In this document: piece by piece, positions 49,657 to 59,076 of the stretch | Position numbering within the stretch: the stretch's first letter is position 1 | How the letters are laid out: each line of letters opens with the position of its first letter | Assembly (NCBI RefSeq): GCF_014202825.1 | Contig: NZ_JACHHP010000003.1 | Coordinates: 20,134 to 84,133 of the forward strand | Direction of reading: 5' to 3' | From: Chiayiivirga flava | GTDB taxonomy: Bacteria; Pseudomonadota; Gammaproteobacteria; Xanthomonadales; Xanthomonadaceae | DNA: 64,000 bases | Made by a program: the position numbers and the translations under genes | The notes under the pieces: generated by a model | The model's database searches: none | Seen by the model: the letters and a program-made list of their open reading frames with translations, nothing else | What the model was told of the DNA's origin: nothing

Positions 49657-50277
49657 ATGGCAATCCCGCTCCCCCGGACTCTTGCTCTGGCGACGGCGTT
49701 GCTCGTGTGCCTGGACGCACAGGCAGGCACCGTGACCCGGCGCATGAGCATCAACCCCTACGGCAGCGACATCGCACAGGGCAGCAGCAGCGGGCCGGGC
49801 GCGACCTACGGCATCGGCTTTTCGCCCGAAGGCAGCCTCGGCGCGATCGCCATGCCCGATCCGTCGGGCGGCCTGAGCAAGTTCAGCATCGGCTTCACCC
49901 TGCCCGACGACTACGCGCCCGGAACCGAAATCTATTTGCGCGTGGTCTGGCGCAGCCAGGCGATCTCGTGCGTCATCGATCTGCGCAACAACAACGTCAA
50001 CTGGGCACGTCCGGGTGCGTTGAACGACAACGGCGCGCTGATCAAGGACGCGACGATGCTGGCGCCGAACGACAACCGGCTGTCGATGGAGACGAAATTC
50101 CGCTTCAACTTCGTGCCGCGGCCACCCTTTGCGGGCGGCGACACCTTCATCCTCGGCCTGTTCCGGAGCAGCACGCTCGATTCGTGCGATGGCACGCTCT
50201 ACATCCAGGGGCTGGCGATCGAGTACCAGGCACTGACGCAGAACCTGTTCCGCGACGGGTTCGAGGCGGTCACCTGA
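49657..50277 (+). CDS. Small secreted protein ending in LFRDGFE
   Basis: 206 residues. Signal peptide MAIPLPRTLALATALLVCLDAQA, then a beta-rich domain with two cysteines (SCVIDLRNNN and STLDSCDGTL). The product ends QNLFRDGFEAVT. The C-terminal F-x-DGFE resembles the FDDGFE linker of the secreted protein at 9,365-11,431, suggesting a surface-sorting or processing tag. The start has AAGGAG 7 bases upstream. No enzymatic motif was recognised. Confidence 0.75.
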   Translation: MAIPLPRTLALATALLVCLDAQAGTVTRRMSINPYGSDIAQGSSSGPGATYGIGFSPEGSLGAIAMPDPSGGLSKFSIGFTLPDDYAPGTEIYLRVVWRSQAISCVIDLRNNNVNWARPGALNDNGALIKDATMLAPNDNRLSMETKFRFNFVPRPPFAGGDTFILGLFRSSTLDSCDGTLYIQGLAIEYQALTQNLFRDGFEAVT

Positions 50278-50403
50278 GGAAGGGGCCGGCGCGCAGCGAA
50301 ATGATGACAGGCGTCGCGCCGGGCGGCGCCCGATCGTTCCGACACCGCGGCACGCACCGGGACATGGGCTGGCGTGCGTCGGGCGGCATCCCGGGCCCGG
50401 ACA

Positions 50404-50430
50404 CGAAAAAGCCGGCACGAGGCCGGCTTG
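50404..50430 (-). terminator. Terminator of tRNA-Pro
   Basis: On the minus strand, AAGCCGGC and GCCGGCTT flank a five-base loop and are followed by a T-run (seen as AAAAA at 50,406-50,410 on the plus strand). It lies 22 bp beyond the tRNA 3' end. Confidence 0.8.
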
Positions 50431-50451
50431 ATCGACGATATACAACACCGT

Positions 50452-50528
50452 TGGTCGGGGAGACAGGATTTGAACCTGCGACTTCTACGTCCCGAACGTA
50501 GCGCTCTACCAGGCTGAGCTACACCCCG
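50452..50528 (-). tRNA. tRNA-Pro (anticodon CGG)
   Basis: 77 bases with encoded CCA. Folding by eye gives a D stem GCTC/GAGC, an anticodon stem CTACG/CGTAG with loop TTCGGGA (anticodon CGG, reads CCG), and a T arm GCAGG-TTCAAAT-CCTGT. The acceptor stem CGGGGTG/CTCCCCG has one T-T mismatch at 6-67. The CCG codon is heavily used here. Confidence 0.93.
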
Positions 50529-50679
50529 ATTCGGAGCCGTGCATTGTATGCATGCCCGGCGCGCGAGGCAAGCGCCGCGTGCCCGGTGGCTGCCGGCCGC
50601 GCCGGGAGGCGCCGTGGCGCTGCTTCGCCGGGGGCGGGCGGGTAAACTTGCGGGCTAACCACGGCCTCGGACTTTCGCC

Positions 50680-52074
50680 TTGATCAAGCCCCGCACCCCG
50701 CCCGGCGTCATGGAGCTGCTGCCGCGCGACCAGATCGCGTTCCAGCAGATGCTCGACACGATCCGGCGCAATTTCGAGCGCTTCGGATTCCTGCCGGTGG
50801 AAACGCCGGTGATGGAACTGTCGGAAATGCTGCTGACCAAGTCCGGCGGCGAGACCGAGCGCCAGGTGTACTTCGTGCAGTCCACCGGCGCGCTGCAGAA
50901 CGCGGACGCCGATGCCGTGCCCGAGCTTGCGCTGCGCTTCGACCTCACCGTGCCGCTGGCGCGCTACGTGGCCGAGCACGAGCACGACCTGAGTTTCCCG
51001 TTCCGCCGCTACCAGATGCAGCGCGTCTACCGCGGCGAACGCGCACAGCGCGGGCGCTTCCGCGAGTTCTACCAGTGCGACATCGACGTGATCGGCAAGG
51101 ACGCGCTGAGCGTGCGCTACGACGCCGAGCTGCCGGCCGTCATCCACGCGGTCTTCAGCGAACTGGACATCGGCGCGTTCACCATCCAGCTCAACAACCG
51201 CAAGCTGATGCGCGGTTTCTTCGAGAACCTCGGCGTCGACGACGGCGAACGCCAGGCGTTGATGCTGCGCGAGGTCGACAAGCTCGACAAGCGCGGCCCG
51301 GACTACGTGCGCGACACGCTCACCGGCGCGGAGTTCGGCCTGTCCGCCGATGCGGCGCAGAAGATCCTCGACTTCGTGCAGATCCGCTCCTCCGGGCATG
51401 CCGATGCACTGGCCAAGCTCGATGCGCTCGGCAGCGGCAGCGCGACGTTCCGGCAGGGTATCGCCGAGTTGCGCGAGGTGCTGGAGCTCGTGCGTGCGCT
51501 CGGCGTGCCGGAAGCGAACTACGCGATCAATCTCTCCATCGCGCGCGGCCTCGACTACTACACCGGCACCGTCTACGAGACCGTGCTGAACGACTATCCG
51601 CAGATCGGATCGATCTGCTCGGGCGGCCGCTACGAAAACCTCGCCGGGCACTACACGAAATCGCACCTGCCGGGCGTGGGCATCTCGATCGGACTCACGC
51701 GACTGTTCTGGCAGCTGCGCGAGGCCGGGCTGGTCGACACCGCCGACAGCACGGTCGAGGTGCTCGTCAGCCAGATGGACGAGGCGCGCCTGCCGCTGTA
51801 CCTGGCCATCGCGGGCGAACTGCGCGCCGCGGGGATCAATACCGAAGTGCAGCTGGAAGCGAAGAAACTCGGCAAGCAGTTCCAGTACGCGGACCGCGCC
51901 GGCATCCGCTTCGTGGTGGTGGTGGGCGAGGCGGAAGAAGCGAAGGGCACCGTGGCGATCAAGGATCTGCGCAAGCAGGAACAGTTCGAGGTTGCGCGCG
52001 AAGAGCTTGCGCGCACGCTGCGCGTGGAGCTCGAACAGGCACGCGCGATGGCCATGCCGGGGTCGGGCGCATGA
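50680..52074 (+). CDS. hisS: Histidyl-tRNA synthetase
   Basis: 464-residue class II synthetase. Motif 2 region [23 protein letters not shown], histidine-A motif RGLDYYTG, motif 3 [11 protein letters not shown] and the anticodon-binding domain after residue 360 are present. TTG 50680 starts [17 protein letters not shown], the normal family start; a TAAACT -10-like element lies at 50,643. It overlaps the downstream lyase by ATGA. Confidence 0.93.
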   Translation: MIKPRTPPGVMELLPRDQIAFQQMLDTIRRNFERFGFLPVETPVMELSEMLLTKSGGETERQVYFVQSTGALQNADADAVPELALRFDLTVPLARYVAEHEHDLSFPFRRYQMQRVYRGERAQRGRFREFYQCDIDVIGKDALSVRYDAELPAVIHAVFSELDIGAFTIQLNNRKLMRGFFENLGVDDGERQALMLREVDKLDKRGPDYVRDTLTGAEFGLSADAAQKILDFVQIRSSGHADALAKLDALGSGSATFRQGIAELREVLELVRALGVPEANYAINLSIARGLDYYTGTVYETVLNDYPQIGSICSGGRYENLAGHYTKSHLPGVGISIGLTRLFWQLREAGLVDTADSTVEVLVSQMDEARLPLYLAIAGELRAAGINTEVQLEAKKLGKQFQYADRAGIRFVVVVGEAEEAKGTVAIKDLRKQEQFEVAREELARTLRVELEQARAMAMPGSGA

Positions 52075-53969
52075 GCACGGCCGTCAGGCTCGACGGGGCG
52101 TCGCTGACGCGGGCCCAGGTGCTGGCGGTGGCGCGCGACGGCGCGCGCGTGCAGCTTGATGCCGCGCAGCTTCAGCGCGTGCAGCGCGCGGCCGACTTCC
52201 TCGCCGAACAGGTCGCGCGGCAGGAACCGATCTACGGCGTCACCACCGGCTTCGGCAGCAACGCCGACAAGCTGCTCGGCGCGCATCGCGTGCGCGACGA
52301 GCTGCCCGGTTCGCGTGCCGACGCGCCGGACGGCACGCTGCTGGAGGAGCTGCAGCGCAACCTCGTGATCACGCACGCGGTGAACGTGGGCGAACCGTTC
52401 GCGCCGGACGTGGTGCGCGCGATGCTCGTGATCCGCGTCAACACGCTGATGCGCGGGCATTCGGGCATCCGTGCCTCGACGCTGCAGGCGCTCGCCGAGC
52501 TGATCAATCGCGACGTGGTGCCGGTGATTCCGCAGAAGGGATCGGTCGGTGCGAGCGGCGATCTCTCGCCGCTGTCGCACCTCGCGCTCGTGCTGCTCGG
52601 CGGTGGCGAGGCCTTCGTCGGCGGCGAGCGGCTGCCCGGTGCGGAGGCGCTGCGGCGTGCGGGTCTTGCGCCGGTGCGGCTTTCGTTCAAGGAAGGTCTC
52701 GCGCTCAACAACGGCACCGCGCAGATGCTCGCCACCGGCGTGCTCGCGATCGAGCGGATGCAGATGCTGCTGCGGACGGCCGATCTGGCCGCGGCGATGA
52801 CGATCGAGGCCTTCGCGGGCCGTGCGCGCGCGTTCGACGAGAAGGTGCACGCGTTGCGCCCGCATCCGGGCCAGGTGGAAACGGCGGCGAACCTGCGCGC
52901 GCTGCTCGACGGCTCGACCCTGGTCGACATCGACTACCACCTCGTGCCGCGCTTCCGCACCTGGCAACCGGACGCGTGGCAGACGCCCGAAGACCAGGCG
53001 CGCCATTTCGACATCGCCTGGGACTGGGTGCCGGCCAACCAGCGCCACGGGCGCGAGGCCTTCTACCGCCGGTTCCTGCCGTTCCGCGGCGGCAAGAAGC
53101 ACCAGCCGCAGGACAGCTATTCGATCCGCTGCATCCCGCAGGTGCACGGCGCGGTGCGCGACGCGCTGGCGCAGGCCGCGCGCGTGATCGACATCGAGCT
53201 CAATGCCGTCACCGACAATCCGCTGCTGTTTCCGGACCTGCCGGGCGACGATCTGCCGATCGAGGCGCGCGTCATCAGCGCGGGCCACTTCCACGGCATG
53301 CCGCTGGCGCTGGCGATGAGTTACCTCAAGGCCGCGATTCCGGTGCTCGCGAGCATCTCGGAGCGGCGCCTGAACAAGCTCGTGGATCCAGCGACGAGCG
53401 ACGGCCTGCCGGCCTTCCTGATCGGAAACGAGGACGGCACCGATTCGGGCTTCATGATCGTGCAGTACAGCGCCGCGGCGCTGGTCAACGACCTGTGCAG
53501 CCGCGCCCATCCGGCGTCCGTGTATTCGATCCCGACCAGCGCCAATGCCGAAGACCACGTCTCGATGGGCGCCAACGAGGCGCGGCACGTGCTGGACATG
53601 ACCGCGGACCTGTCGCACGTGCTGGCGCTGGAGATCTACACCGCGGCGCAGGCGCTCGACTACCGGCGCGACATGATCGAGGCGGCGCGCTCACTCGCGC
53701 GGCGTGGCGACGCGATGCAGCTGGCCGCCAAGGTCACCAACGCGCCGCGCCCCGGACACGAGCACCACGCGCAGTTCGCAAGCGAATGCGAGGCGCTGAT
53801 GCGGGAACTGGCCGGCAGCGGGGATTTCCAGCCGTCCGCGCCGGTGCGCCGCGCGTGGGCGCGCGTGCGCGAGGACATCGCCTTCATGCAGCGCGACCGT
53901 GCGATGGATGGCGATGTCGCGCGGATCTGCGCGCTGGTCGACAGTGGCGACCTGTTGCGCGCGCCTTGA
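52071..53969 (+). CDS. Enlarged histidine ammonia-lyase-like enzyme
   Basis: 632 residues, against about 510 for HutH. The MIO prosthetic group would form from A161-S162-G163 in [11 protein letters not shown]; Tyr55 lies in IYGVTTGFG. The specificity pair, S-H in HAL, reads T101-H102 ([11 protein letters not shown]), with the histidine retained, so histidine is the likeliest substrate. About 60 extra residues (about 285-347, ending [18 protein letters not shown]) lie before the conserved [10 protein letters not shown]. No hutU, hutI or hutG genes are nearby. The 4-base overlap with hisS is unusual. The 111-bp gap to the AraC gene holds no recognised feature. Confidence 0.85.
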   Translation: MSTAVRLDGASLTRAQVLAVARDGARVQLDAAQLQRVQRAADFLAEQVARQEPIYGVTTGFGSNADKLLGAHRVRDELPGSRADAPDGTLLEELQRNLVITHAVNVGEPFAPDVVRAMLVIRVNTLMRGHSGIRASTLQALAELINRDVVPVIPQKGSVGASGDLSPLSHLALVLLGGGEAFVGGERLPGAEALRRAGLAPVRLSFKEGLALNNGTAQMLATGVLAIERMQMLLRTADLAAAMTIEAFAGRARAFDEKVHALRPHPGQVETAANLRALLDGSTLVDIDYHLVPRFRTWQPDAWQTPEDQARHFDIAWDWVPANQRHGREAFYRRFLPFRGGKKHQPQDSYSIRCIPQVHGAVRDALAQAARVIDIELNAVTDNPLLFPDLPGDDLPIEARVISAGHFHGMPLALAMSYLKAAIPVLASISERRLNKLVDPATSDGLPAFLIGNEDGTDSGFMIVQYSAAALVNDLCSRAHPASVYSIPTSANAEDHVSMGANEARHVLDMTADLSHVLALEIYTAAQALDYRRDMIEAARSLARRGDAMQLAAKVTNAPRPGHEHHAQFASECEALMRELAGSGDFQPSAPVRRAWARVREDIAFMQRDRAMDGDVARICALVDSGDLLRAP

Positions 53970-54080
53970 CCTCGAGCGTCCGCACAGGGCTGCGAGGCGT
54001 TGCCCGCGGCGCGCGCTGCGCGCCGGACGCCGGGCCCGCAGGCCCTGCCGTACTTGCTGCGGCGGCGGCGGGCGCCGACG

Positions 54081-55013
54081 TCAGGCGCCTGCCATCGCCA
54101 GCTGCGCGCCACTGCGGCGTTCGCCTTCCCTGCGGAACACCGTCGCGTTGATGCCGGTGTGCAGCTTGAAGCTGCGCGAGAACGCGCATCGGCTGCCGTA
54201 GCCGAGGTCCGCCGCGATTTCGCCGATCGACAGCCCGCTGCGAGCGATCAGCAGCTTCGCCATCTCGATGCGTGCCGCCACGTGCAGTGCGCCAGGCGTC
54301 TCGCCGAACACGTCGCGGAACGCCTTGATGAAGTGCGACTTGGAGTACCGCGCGGCCTGCGCGAGCGAATCCATGTCGTGTTCGTCGAACGGTGCGTTCA
54401 GGATGCGGTTGCGTGCGTGCAGCAGGCGCTGCAACGCCATGTGGCGATGCTTTTCCGTGCGGCCGGGCGCGCGCGCGAGCCAGCCCGCGATTTCGCTCTG
54501 TGCCGCGAGCGCTGCATGCATGAGCTGCAAGGCCTGGAACGCGCGCCATTGCGGCTCCCACGTGGCGGCATGGCGCAGACAGGCAAACGTGCTGGCGATC
54601 AGGCTGGCCGGGGCGCGGCTACACAACGCGTACGGCATGCGCTGCAGACCGCGACGCGGCTGCAGCGCGAACACGGCCCGGCCGAACGCAGCCTGCGGCA
54701 CGGCAACGAGCAGACCCACGCCGTCGTAGCCGGGGAGTACGCTGGCGCGATAGTCGCACGGCAGGGTGAGGTAATGCCGGCCGGTCAGCAGGAACGGGCC
54801 ATCGCGGCTGTCGATCGCGAACGCACCTCGCAGGCAGATCCAGAGCGTGGCGTGATCGGGAAGTTCGGGCAGACGCCCGAGGTTGTCGTGCAGCGACAGC
54901 AGCATCGAGGGCGGAATGGAGGGCCCGGACGCGAGCGCATTCGGGCCCGGTGGCGGGGCGGCGAGTGCGCGTGTCGTGGATTCCGTCGGATCGAGCGCGA
55001 GCGATGCAGGCAT
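54081..55013 (-). CDS. AraC-family transcriptional regulator
   Basis: 310 residues with a C-terminal AraC DNA-binding domain: the first helix-turn-helix in DSLAQAARYSKSHFIKAFRDVFG and the second in GEIAADLGYGSRCAFSRSFKLHTG. The N-terminal 190 residues are cupin-like beta structure. It is divergent from the TonB-dependent receptor and probably controls it or itself. ATG 55013; the frame upstream belongs to the receptor's antisense. Confidence 0.85.
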   Translation of the reverse strand: MPASLALDPTESTTRALAAPPPGPNALASGPSIPPSMLLSLHDNLGRLPELPDHATLWICLRGAFAIDSRDGPFLLTGRHYLTLPCDYRASVLPGYDGVGLLVAVPQAAFGRAVFALQPRRGLQRMPYALCSRAPASLIASTFACLRHAATWEPQWRAFQALQLMHAALAAQSEIAGWLARAPGRTEKHRHMALQRLLHARNRILNAPFDEHDMDSLAQAARYSKSHFIKAFRDVFGETPGALHVAARIEMAKLLIARSGLSIGEIAADLGYGSRCAFSRSFKLHTGINATVFRREGERRSGAQLAMAGA

Positions 55014-55359
55014 GGATGGGCGTCCTTTCAGTGGCCTCGGGTTGCGCAGCGCCCGCTCCCACGCATGGAAGGAGGCGGTGCGTTTGAGTTGACCTACGCG
55101 CCCCGTGCAGGCCGGAGCGCATGGCGCGCTGCCGCCGCAATGCTCCGCATCGGTGAATGCACCTCCCATCCGTTTCGTGGCCGGCTGCCGGATTGCTAAG
55201 CACCGACGATTGAAATCGTTATCGGCGCCTACGCAAATCGAATTGCGCGGCTCCGTCCCGTGCTCCCCACCGACTACTGTGCGCGCGCCGCTTGTTAAAG
55301 ATGCGTTGTGAACGACGCCTCGGCGGACTGCCCGGATTTGCTCACTCATGGAGAGACAC
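55014..55359. other. 346-bp divergent regulatory region
   Basis: Separates the AraC gene (minus) from the TonB-dependent receptor (plus). It contains the 14-bp palindrome at 55,206-55,219 and a weak TTGCTA (55,193) promoter-like element. Open frames here are short and lack Shine-Dalgarno sequences. Confidence 0.5.
55206..55219. promoter_or_regulatory. Palindrome ACGATT-GA-AATCGT, candidate operator
   Basis: Perfect 6-bp arms around GA, about 140 bp before the receptor's start, next to a TTGCTA -35-like element. It could be the site of the adjacent AraC regulator, though AraC sites are usually direct repeats. Confidence 0.35.
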
Positions 55360-57999
55360 ATGAACCACGCCCCGCTGCGCACGGCCATCCGCCGCGCGCT
55401 GACCATCGGCCTCACCCTGCCGATCGCCTTCACCGCCGTCGCGCAGGACGAAGACGATGCCGCCACCCTCGACCGCATCGAAGTCACCGGCTCGCGCATC
55501 AAGCGTGTCGACATCGAAGGCCCGAACCCGGTCACCGTGATCGATCGCGCCGATCTTGAAATCTCCGGCGACGTGTCGGTGGCGGACGTGCTGCGTTCGT
55601 CGACCTTCAACACCCTGGGTTCGTTCGTGCAGTCCTCGGGCAACACCGCCCAGTCGCAGGCGACCATCTCGCTGCGCGGCATCGGTTCGGAGTACACGCT
55701 GATTCTGCTCGACGGCCGTCGCATCGCGTCGTCGCCGGTGCTCGGCGCGGCTGCGCAGAACCTCAACGCGATTCCGTTCGCGGCGGTGGAGCGCATCGAA
55801 ATCCTGCGTGACGGCGCCTCGGCGCTGTACGGCTCCGACGCGGTCGGCGGCGTGGTCAACATCATCCTGCGAAAGGATTTCGAGGGCCTGACGCTGACCG
55901 GCCAGATCGAGCGTCCGACCCGTGGCGAGCCCGATGCGAACTCGGCCTCGATCACCGGCGGCATCTCGTCGGACCGCGGCAACCTGACCTTCGTCATCGA
56001 CCATCAGGAACGCGACATCTTCTTCAACCGCGACCGCGCCACGGGCGTCCCGGGCCTGGATCCGGCGGTGGGCCTGTCCGCGTTCGGCTTCCCCGGTTCG
56101 GCGTACGTGTATTCGTCGACCGACGGTTCGTTCTCCGGCGACTTCGTCGGCGCGTTCCCGGACCCGCAGTGCCCGACGGCGCTCGGTTCGGACCCGCTGT
56201 TCCCGAACTCGGTCGTGGTCGAGAACGCCTACGGCGCGCTGTGCCGCTTCAACTACGCCGCGGTCTCGGCGAACGAAGCGTCGCTGCGCCGTGAATCGGC
56301 GATGGTCAACGGCAACTTCCAGCTCACCGACAACGTCAGCGCGTTCACCCGCGTGATGGCGAACTCGGGCGAGTCGTTCGGCCGTTACGCCGCGACCCCG
56401 GTCACCGGTCCGTTCCCGACCATGCGCGGCGACAACCCGAACAACCCGTTCGGCGGCGACGCCACGCTGCTGTACCGCTTCGTGGCGGGCGGCAACCGCG
56501 ACAGCACCGTGCGCGACCACATGCTCGACGTGCTGTTCGGCCTCGAAGGCCAGATGGACCTGTTCGGCGGCGCCGAGTGGGAAATCGCGGCGCGCCACAA
56601 CCGCTACGAGATCGACTCGATCGGCACCGGCTACCTGCTGCGTCCGCCGCTCCAGTCGGCGATCGACGAGGGCACGTTCAACCCGTTCGGCAACCCGAAC
56701 GACCCGGCGTTCCAGGCCGCGGTCGGCGCACTCAGCCACACGATCCTGCAGAACTCGGTCACGCGTGACGTCGGCATCGACGGCCTGCTGTCGTTCGACC
56801 TGTTCGAGATGGCGAACGGCCCGGCCGGCATCGCGGTGGGCTTCGACTACCGCGACACGTACTTCGCCGACCTCGTCGACGCGCAGTCCGCCGCGCTGAA
56901 CGTGTCGGGCACCGCGGGCGGCAACGCCCAGGGCGAACGTGCCCAGTACGCGGTGTTCGCCGAAATGGCGCTGCCGCTGCTGTCGAACCTGAACCTGTCG
57001 ATCGCGGCGCGTTACGACCACTACAACGACTTCGGCAACAGCACCAACCCGAAGGTCTCGCTCGACTTCCGTCCGATCGAATCGCTGCTGCTGCGTGCCT
57101 CCTACGGCACCGGCTTCCGCGCGCCGGACCTGGCGAGCCTGTACCAGTCGGGCGTGCAGTCGTTCAACGGTGCGCGCGACACGCGTGCCTGCAATGGCGG
57201 AGTGCCCGATTTCAGCGCGCCGTTCAACCCCTGCACGGTCCGCCAATACGAAAACCGCACCGGCAGCAACCCGAACCTCGAAGCGGAAGATTCGACGAAC
57301 TGGGGCGCGGGCGTGGTGTGGAGCGCGCTCGACAACCTGACCTTCAGCCTGGACTACTATAATGTCGAACTGGAGAACCAGGCTGCGGTGCTGACGCTTC
57401 AGCGCATCCTCGATCTGGAAGCCGAAGGCAATGCGCTGGTCGATGGTCTCGTGACCCGCAGTCCGGCCACCGGTGCGATCCAGATCGTCAACCGCGCGCC
57501 GCTGAACCTGGGCGGCTTCAAGACCGCCGGCTACGATTTCGAAGTCGACTACCGTCTGGACACCGACCTCGGTGTGTTCTCGCCGAAGTTCGTCGTGACC
57601 TACGTCGACAAGTTCGAAACCTCGTCGTTCCCGGGCTTCCCGTTTGAAGATGCGATCACCGGCTCGGGTTTCACCCCGGACACGCGCGCGCAACTGCACT
57701 TGGACTGGTCGCTCGGTGATTTCGCCGTCGGCATCGTCGGTGACTACATCGGCGACAGCTCGGACGAGGTCGAGATCGAAAACGAAGATGTGGTAGTGAA
57801 CATTCCGTCGTGGACCAAGTGGAATCTGCAGGCCACCTGGTCGGCGCCGTGGAACGGCAAGGTTACCGTCGGCGTCCGCAACGTGGCCGACAAGGCACCG
57901 CCGCTCGACAACTTCGTACTCACGTCGCCCTTCTACCTCAACAGTCAGTACGACTTCCTCGGCCGCGTCCCGTATGTGCGCTACGAACAGAAGTTCTGA
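55360..57999 (+). CDS. TonB-dependent outer-membrane receptor
   Basis: 879 residues. Signal peptide to about residue 27, a possible TonB box region around DRIEVTGSRIKR, a plug domain (VSVADVLRSS; ISLRGIGSEYTLILLDGRRI; ASALYGSDAVGGVVNIIL) and a 22-strand barrel ending in the usual aromatic VRYEQKF. Such receptors import siderophores, B12, sugars or peptides; the ligand is unknown. ATG 55360 has GGAGAG upstream; ATG 55348 is less likely. Codon choice is more biased than in neighbours, suggesting high expression. Confidence 0.92.
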   Translation: MNHAPLRTAIRRALTIGLTLPIAFTAVAQDEDDAATLDRIEVTGSRIKRVDIEGPNPVTVIDRADLEISGDVSVADVLRSSTFNTLGSFVQSSGNTAQSQATISLRGIGSEYTLILLDGRRIASSPVLGAAAQNLNAIPFAAVERIEILRDGASALYGSDAVGGVVNIILRKDFEGLTLTGQIERPTRGEPDANSASITGGISSDRGNLTFVIDHQERDIFFNRDRATGVPGLDPAVGLSAFGFPGSAYVYSSTDGSFSGDFVGAFPDPQCPTALGSDPLFPNSVVVENAYGALCRFNYAAVSANEASLRRESAMVNGNFQLTDNVSAFTRVMANSGESFGRYAATPVTGPFPTMRGDNPNNPFGGDATLLYRFVAGGNRDSTVRDHMLDVLFGLEGQMDLFGGAEWEIAARHNRYEIDSIGTGYLLRPPLQSAIDEGTFNPFGNPNDPAFQAAVGALSHTILQNSVTRDVGIDGLLSFDLFEMANGPAGIAVGFDYRDTYFADLVDAQSAALNVSGTAGGNAQGERAQYAVFAEMALPLLSNLNLSIAARYDHYNDFGNSTNPKVSLDFRPIESLLLRASYGTGFRAPDLASLYQSGVQSFNGARDTRACNGGVPDFSAPFNPCTVRQYENRTGSNPNLEAEDSTNWGAGVVWSALDNLTFSLDYYNVELENQAAVLTLQRILDLEAEGNALVDGLVTRSPATGAIQIVNRAPLNLGGFKTAGYDFEVDYRLDTDLGVFSPKFVVTYVDKFETSSFPGFPFEDAITGSGFTPDTRAQLHLDWSLGDFAVGIVGDYIGDSSDEVEIENEDVVVNIPSWTKWNLQATWSAPWNGKVTVGVRNVADKAPPLDNFVLTSPFYLNSQYDFLGRVPYVRYEQKF

Positions 58000-58026
58000 T
58001 CCGCAGCATCCTCTGCACCGCGATAC

Positions 58027-58054
58027 CACACGGCCCGCATCTGCGGGCCGTGTG
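58027..58054 (+). terminator. 12-bp perfect hairpin after the receptor gene
   Basis: Perfect 12-bp arms CACACGGCCCGC and GCGGGCCGTGTG with loop ATCT, 28 bp after the stop. No T-run follows, so it may act as a 3' stabiliser or a Rho-aided terminator. Confidence 0.5.
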
Positions 58055-58111
58055 CCGTTCGGCCACCGCTACCGCGCTAGAATCGCTGCAGCTTGTTCTG
58101 CGTCGGTGTCC

Positions 58112-59074
58112 ATGCCACTGCTCCTGCTGCCGGAACGTCGCCGCCTTGGCGGCGATCCCTCCTCCGCCCCGACGCTGCAACGTCTGCTTGCGCGTGGCGA
58201 TTCGTCCACCGTTCCCGACGGCGCGGCAGCGCAGATGCACGCGGCCTTCGATATCGTTCCGCGCCACCTGTCCCCCGCCGCGCTTAGCCGCGAGCACGAC
58301 GCGCGCGATGCCGCGCTCAACGCCTGGCTGCGGGCGGATCCCGGGCACGTGCGCGCCGACATGGGCATGGGTCGGCTGCTCGCCTGCGGCGATCTCGGGC
58401 TCACGCCGGACGAAGTCGAAGCACTGCTCAAACCGTTGCGTCCGCTGTTCGGCGACGAAGGCTTCCCGATTTCGGCCCCGCATCCCGGGCGCTGGTACCT
58501 GATGCTGCCGCGCGAGGTGCAGTTGCCGGCGTTTGCGGCTCCGGACGCCGTGCTCGGCGACGATCTCTACAACCATCTGCCGCAGGGCGAGCCGGGCCGG
58601 CGCTGGCGGCGCCTGCTCAACGAGGCCCAGGTGATCCTGCACAACCATCCGGTCAACGCGGCGCGCGCGGCGCAGGGCAGGGTGACGGTCAATACGCTGT
58701 GGTTCTGGGGCGGAGGCACGCTGCCCGGTTCGGTGCGCTCGGCATGGACCACGCTGCACAGCGGCGACCCGGTATTGCGCGCACTGGCCGGTCTGGCCGC
58801 GATGTCCGTCGCCGACCTGGACACGGGCGACGGCGATCGGGCCGATGCCGGCGTCGTCGAGGTCGGCCACATCGATGCCGGCACGATGCTGGACCTGCGC
58901 GATGTCCGCGATCGAGCCGCACTCGAACGACGCTGGCTCGCGCCGCTGTTCGCGCAGCAGCGGCGCGGTCGGCTCGATACGATTGAGTTGCTGTTCGCCG
59001 ACGGGCTGCGCGTGCGCTACGCACCCGCGCACCGTTGGCGATTCTGGCGCCGCCCCCCGGCGACGCCATCCTGA
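58112..59074 (+). CDS. rpfE: RpfE-type protein
   Basis: 320 residues resembling RpfE of Xanthomonas, a protein of the rpf (DSF quorum-sensing) region with no known biochemistry. It is sometimes annotated as a phosphoglycerate mutase, although no active-site His motif was seen. Recognised parts: ALNAWLRADPGHVRADMGMGRLLACG, then RWYLMLPREVQLPAFA, LNEAQVILHNHPVNAARAAQG and VNTLWFWGGGTLPG. Cytosolic, no membrane segment. ATG 58112, with GTG 58106 as an alternative. It ends 2 bp before recJ. Confidence 0.75.
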   Translation: MPLLLLPERRRLGGDPSSAPTLQRLLARGDSSTVPDGAAAQMHAAFDIVPRHLSPAALSREHDARDAALNAWLRADPGHVRADMGMGRLLACGDLGLTPDEVEALLKPLRPLFGDEGFPISAPHPGRWYLMLPREVQLPAFAAPDAVLGDDLYNHLPQGEPGRRWRRLLNEAQVILHNHPVNAARAAQGRVTVNTLWFWGGGTLPGSVRSAWTTLHSGDPVLRALAGLAAMSVADLDTGDGDRADAGVVEVGHIDAGTMLDLRDVRDRAALERRWLAPLFAQQRRGRLDTIELLFADGLRVRYAPAHRWRFWRRPPATPS

Positions 59075-59076
59075 GC

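Noticed and set aside
46950..50501. 1183-residue open frame on the plus strand
   Set aside because: Spans the acylase antisense, an intergenic region and another frame of a secreted gene; no homology and typical shadow composition.
55342..58029. 895-residue open frame antisense to the TonB receptor
   Set aside because: Strongly biased codons in the receptor leave the complementary frame open; the product is Arg/Val-rich without domains.
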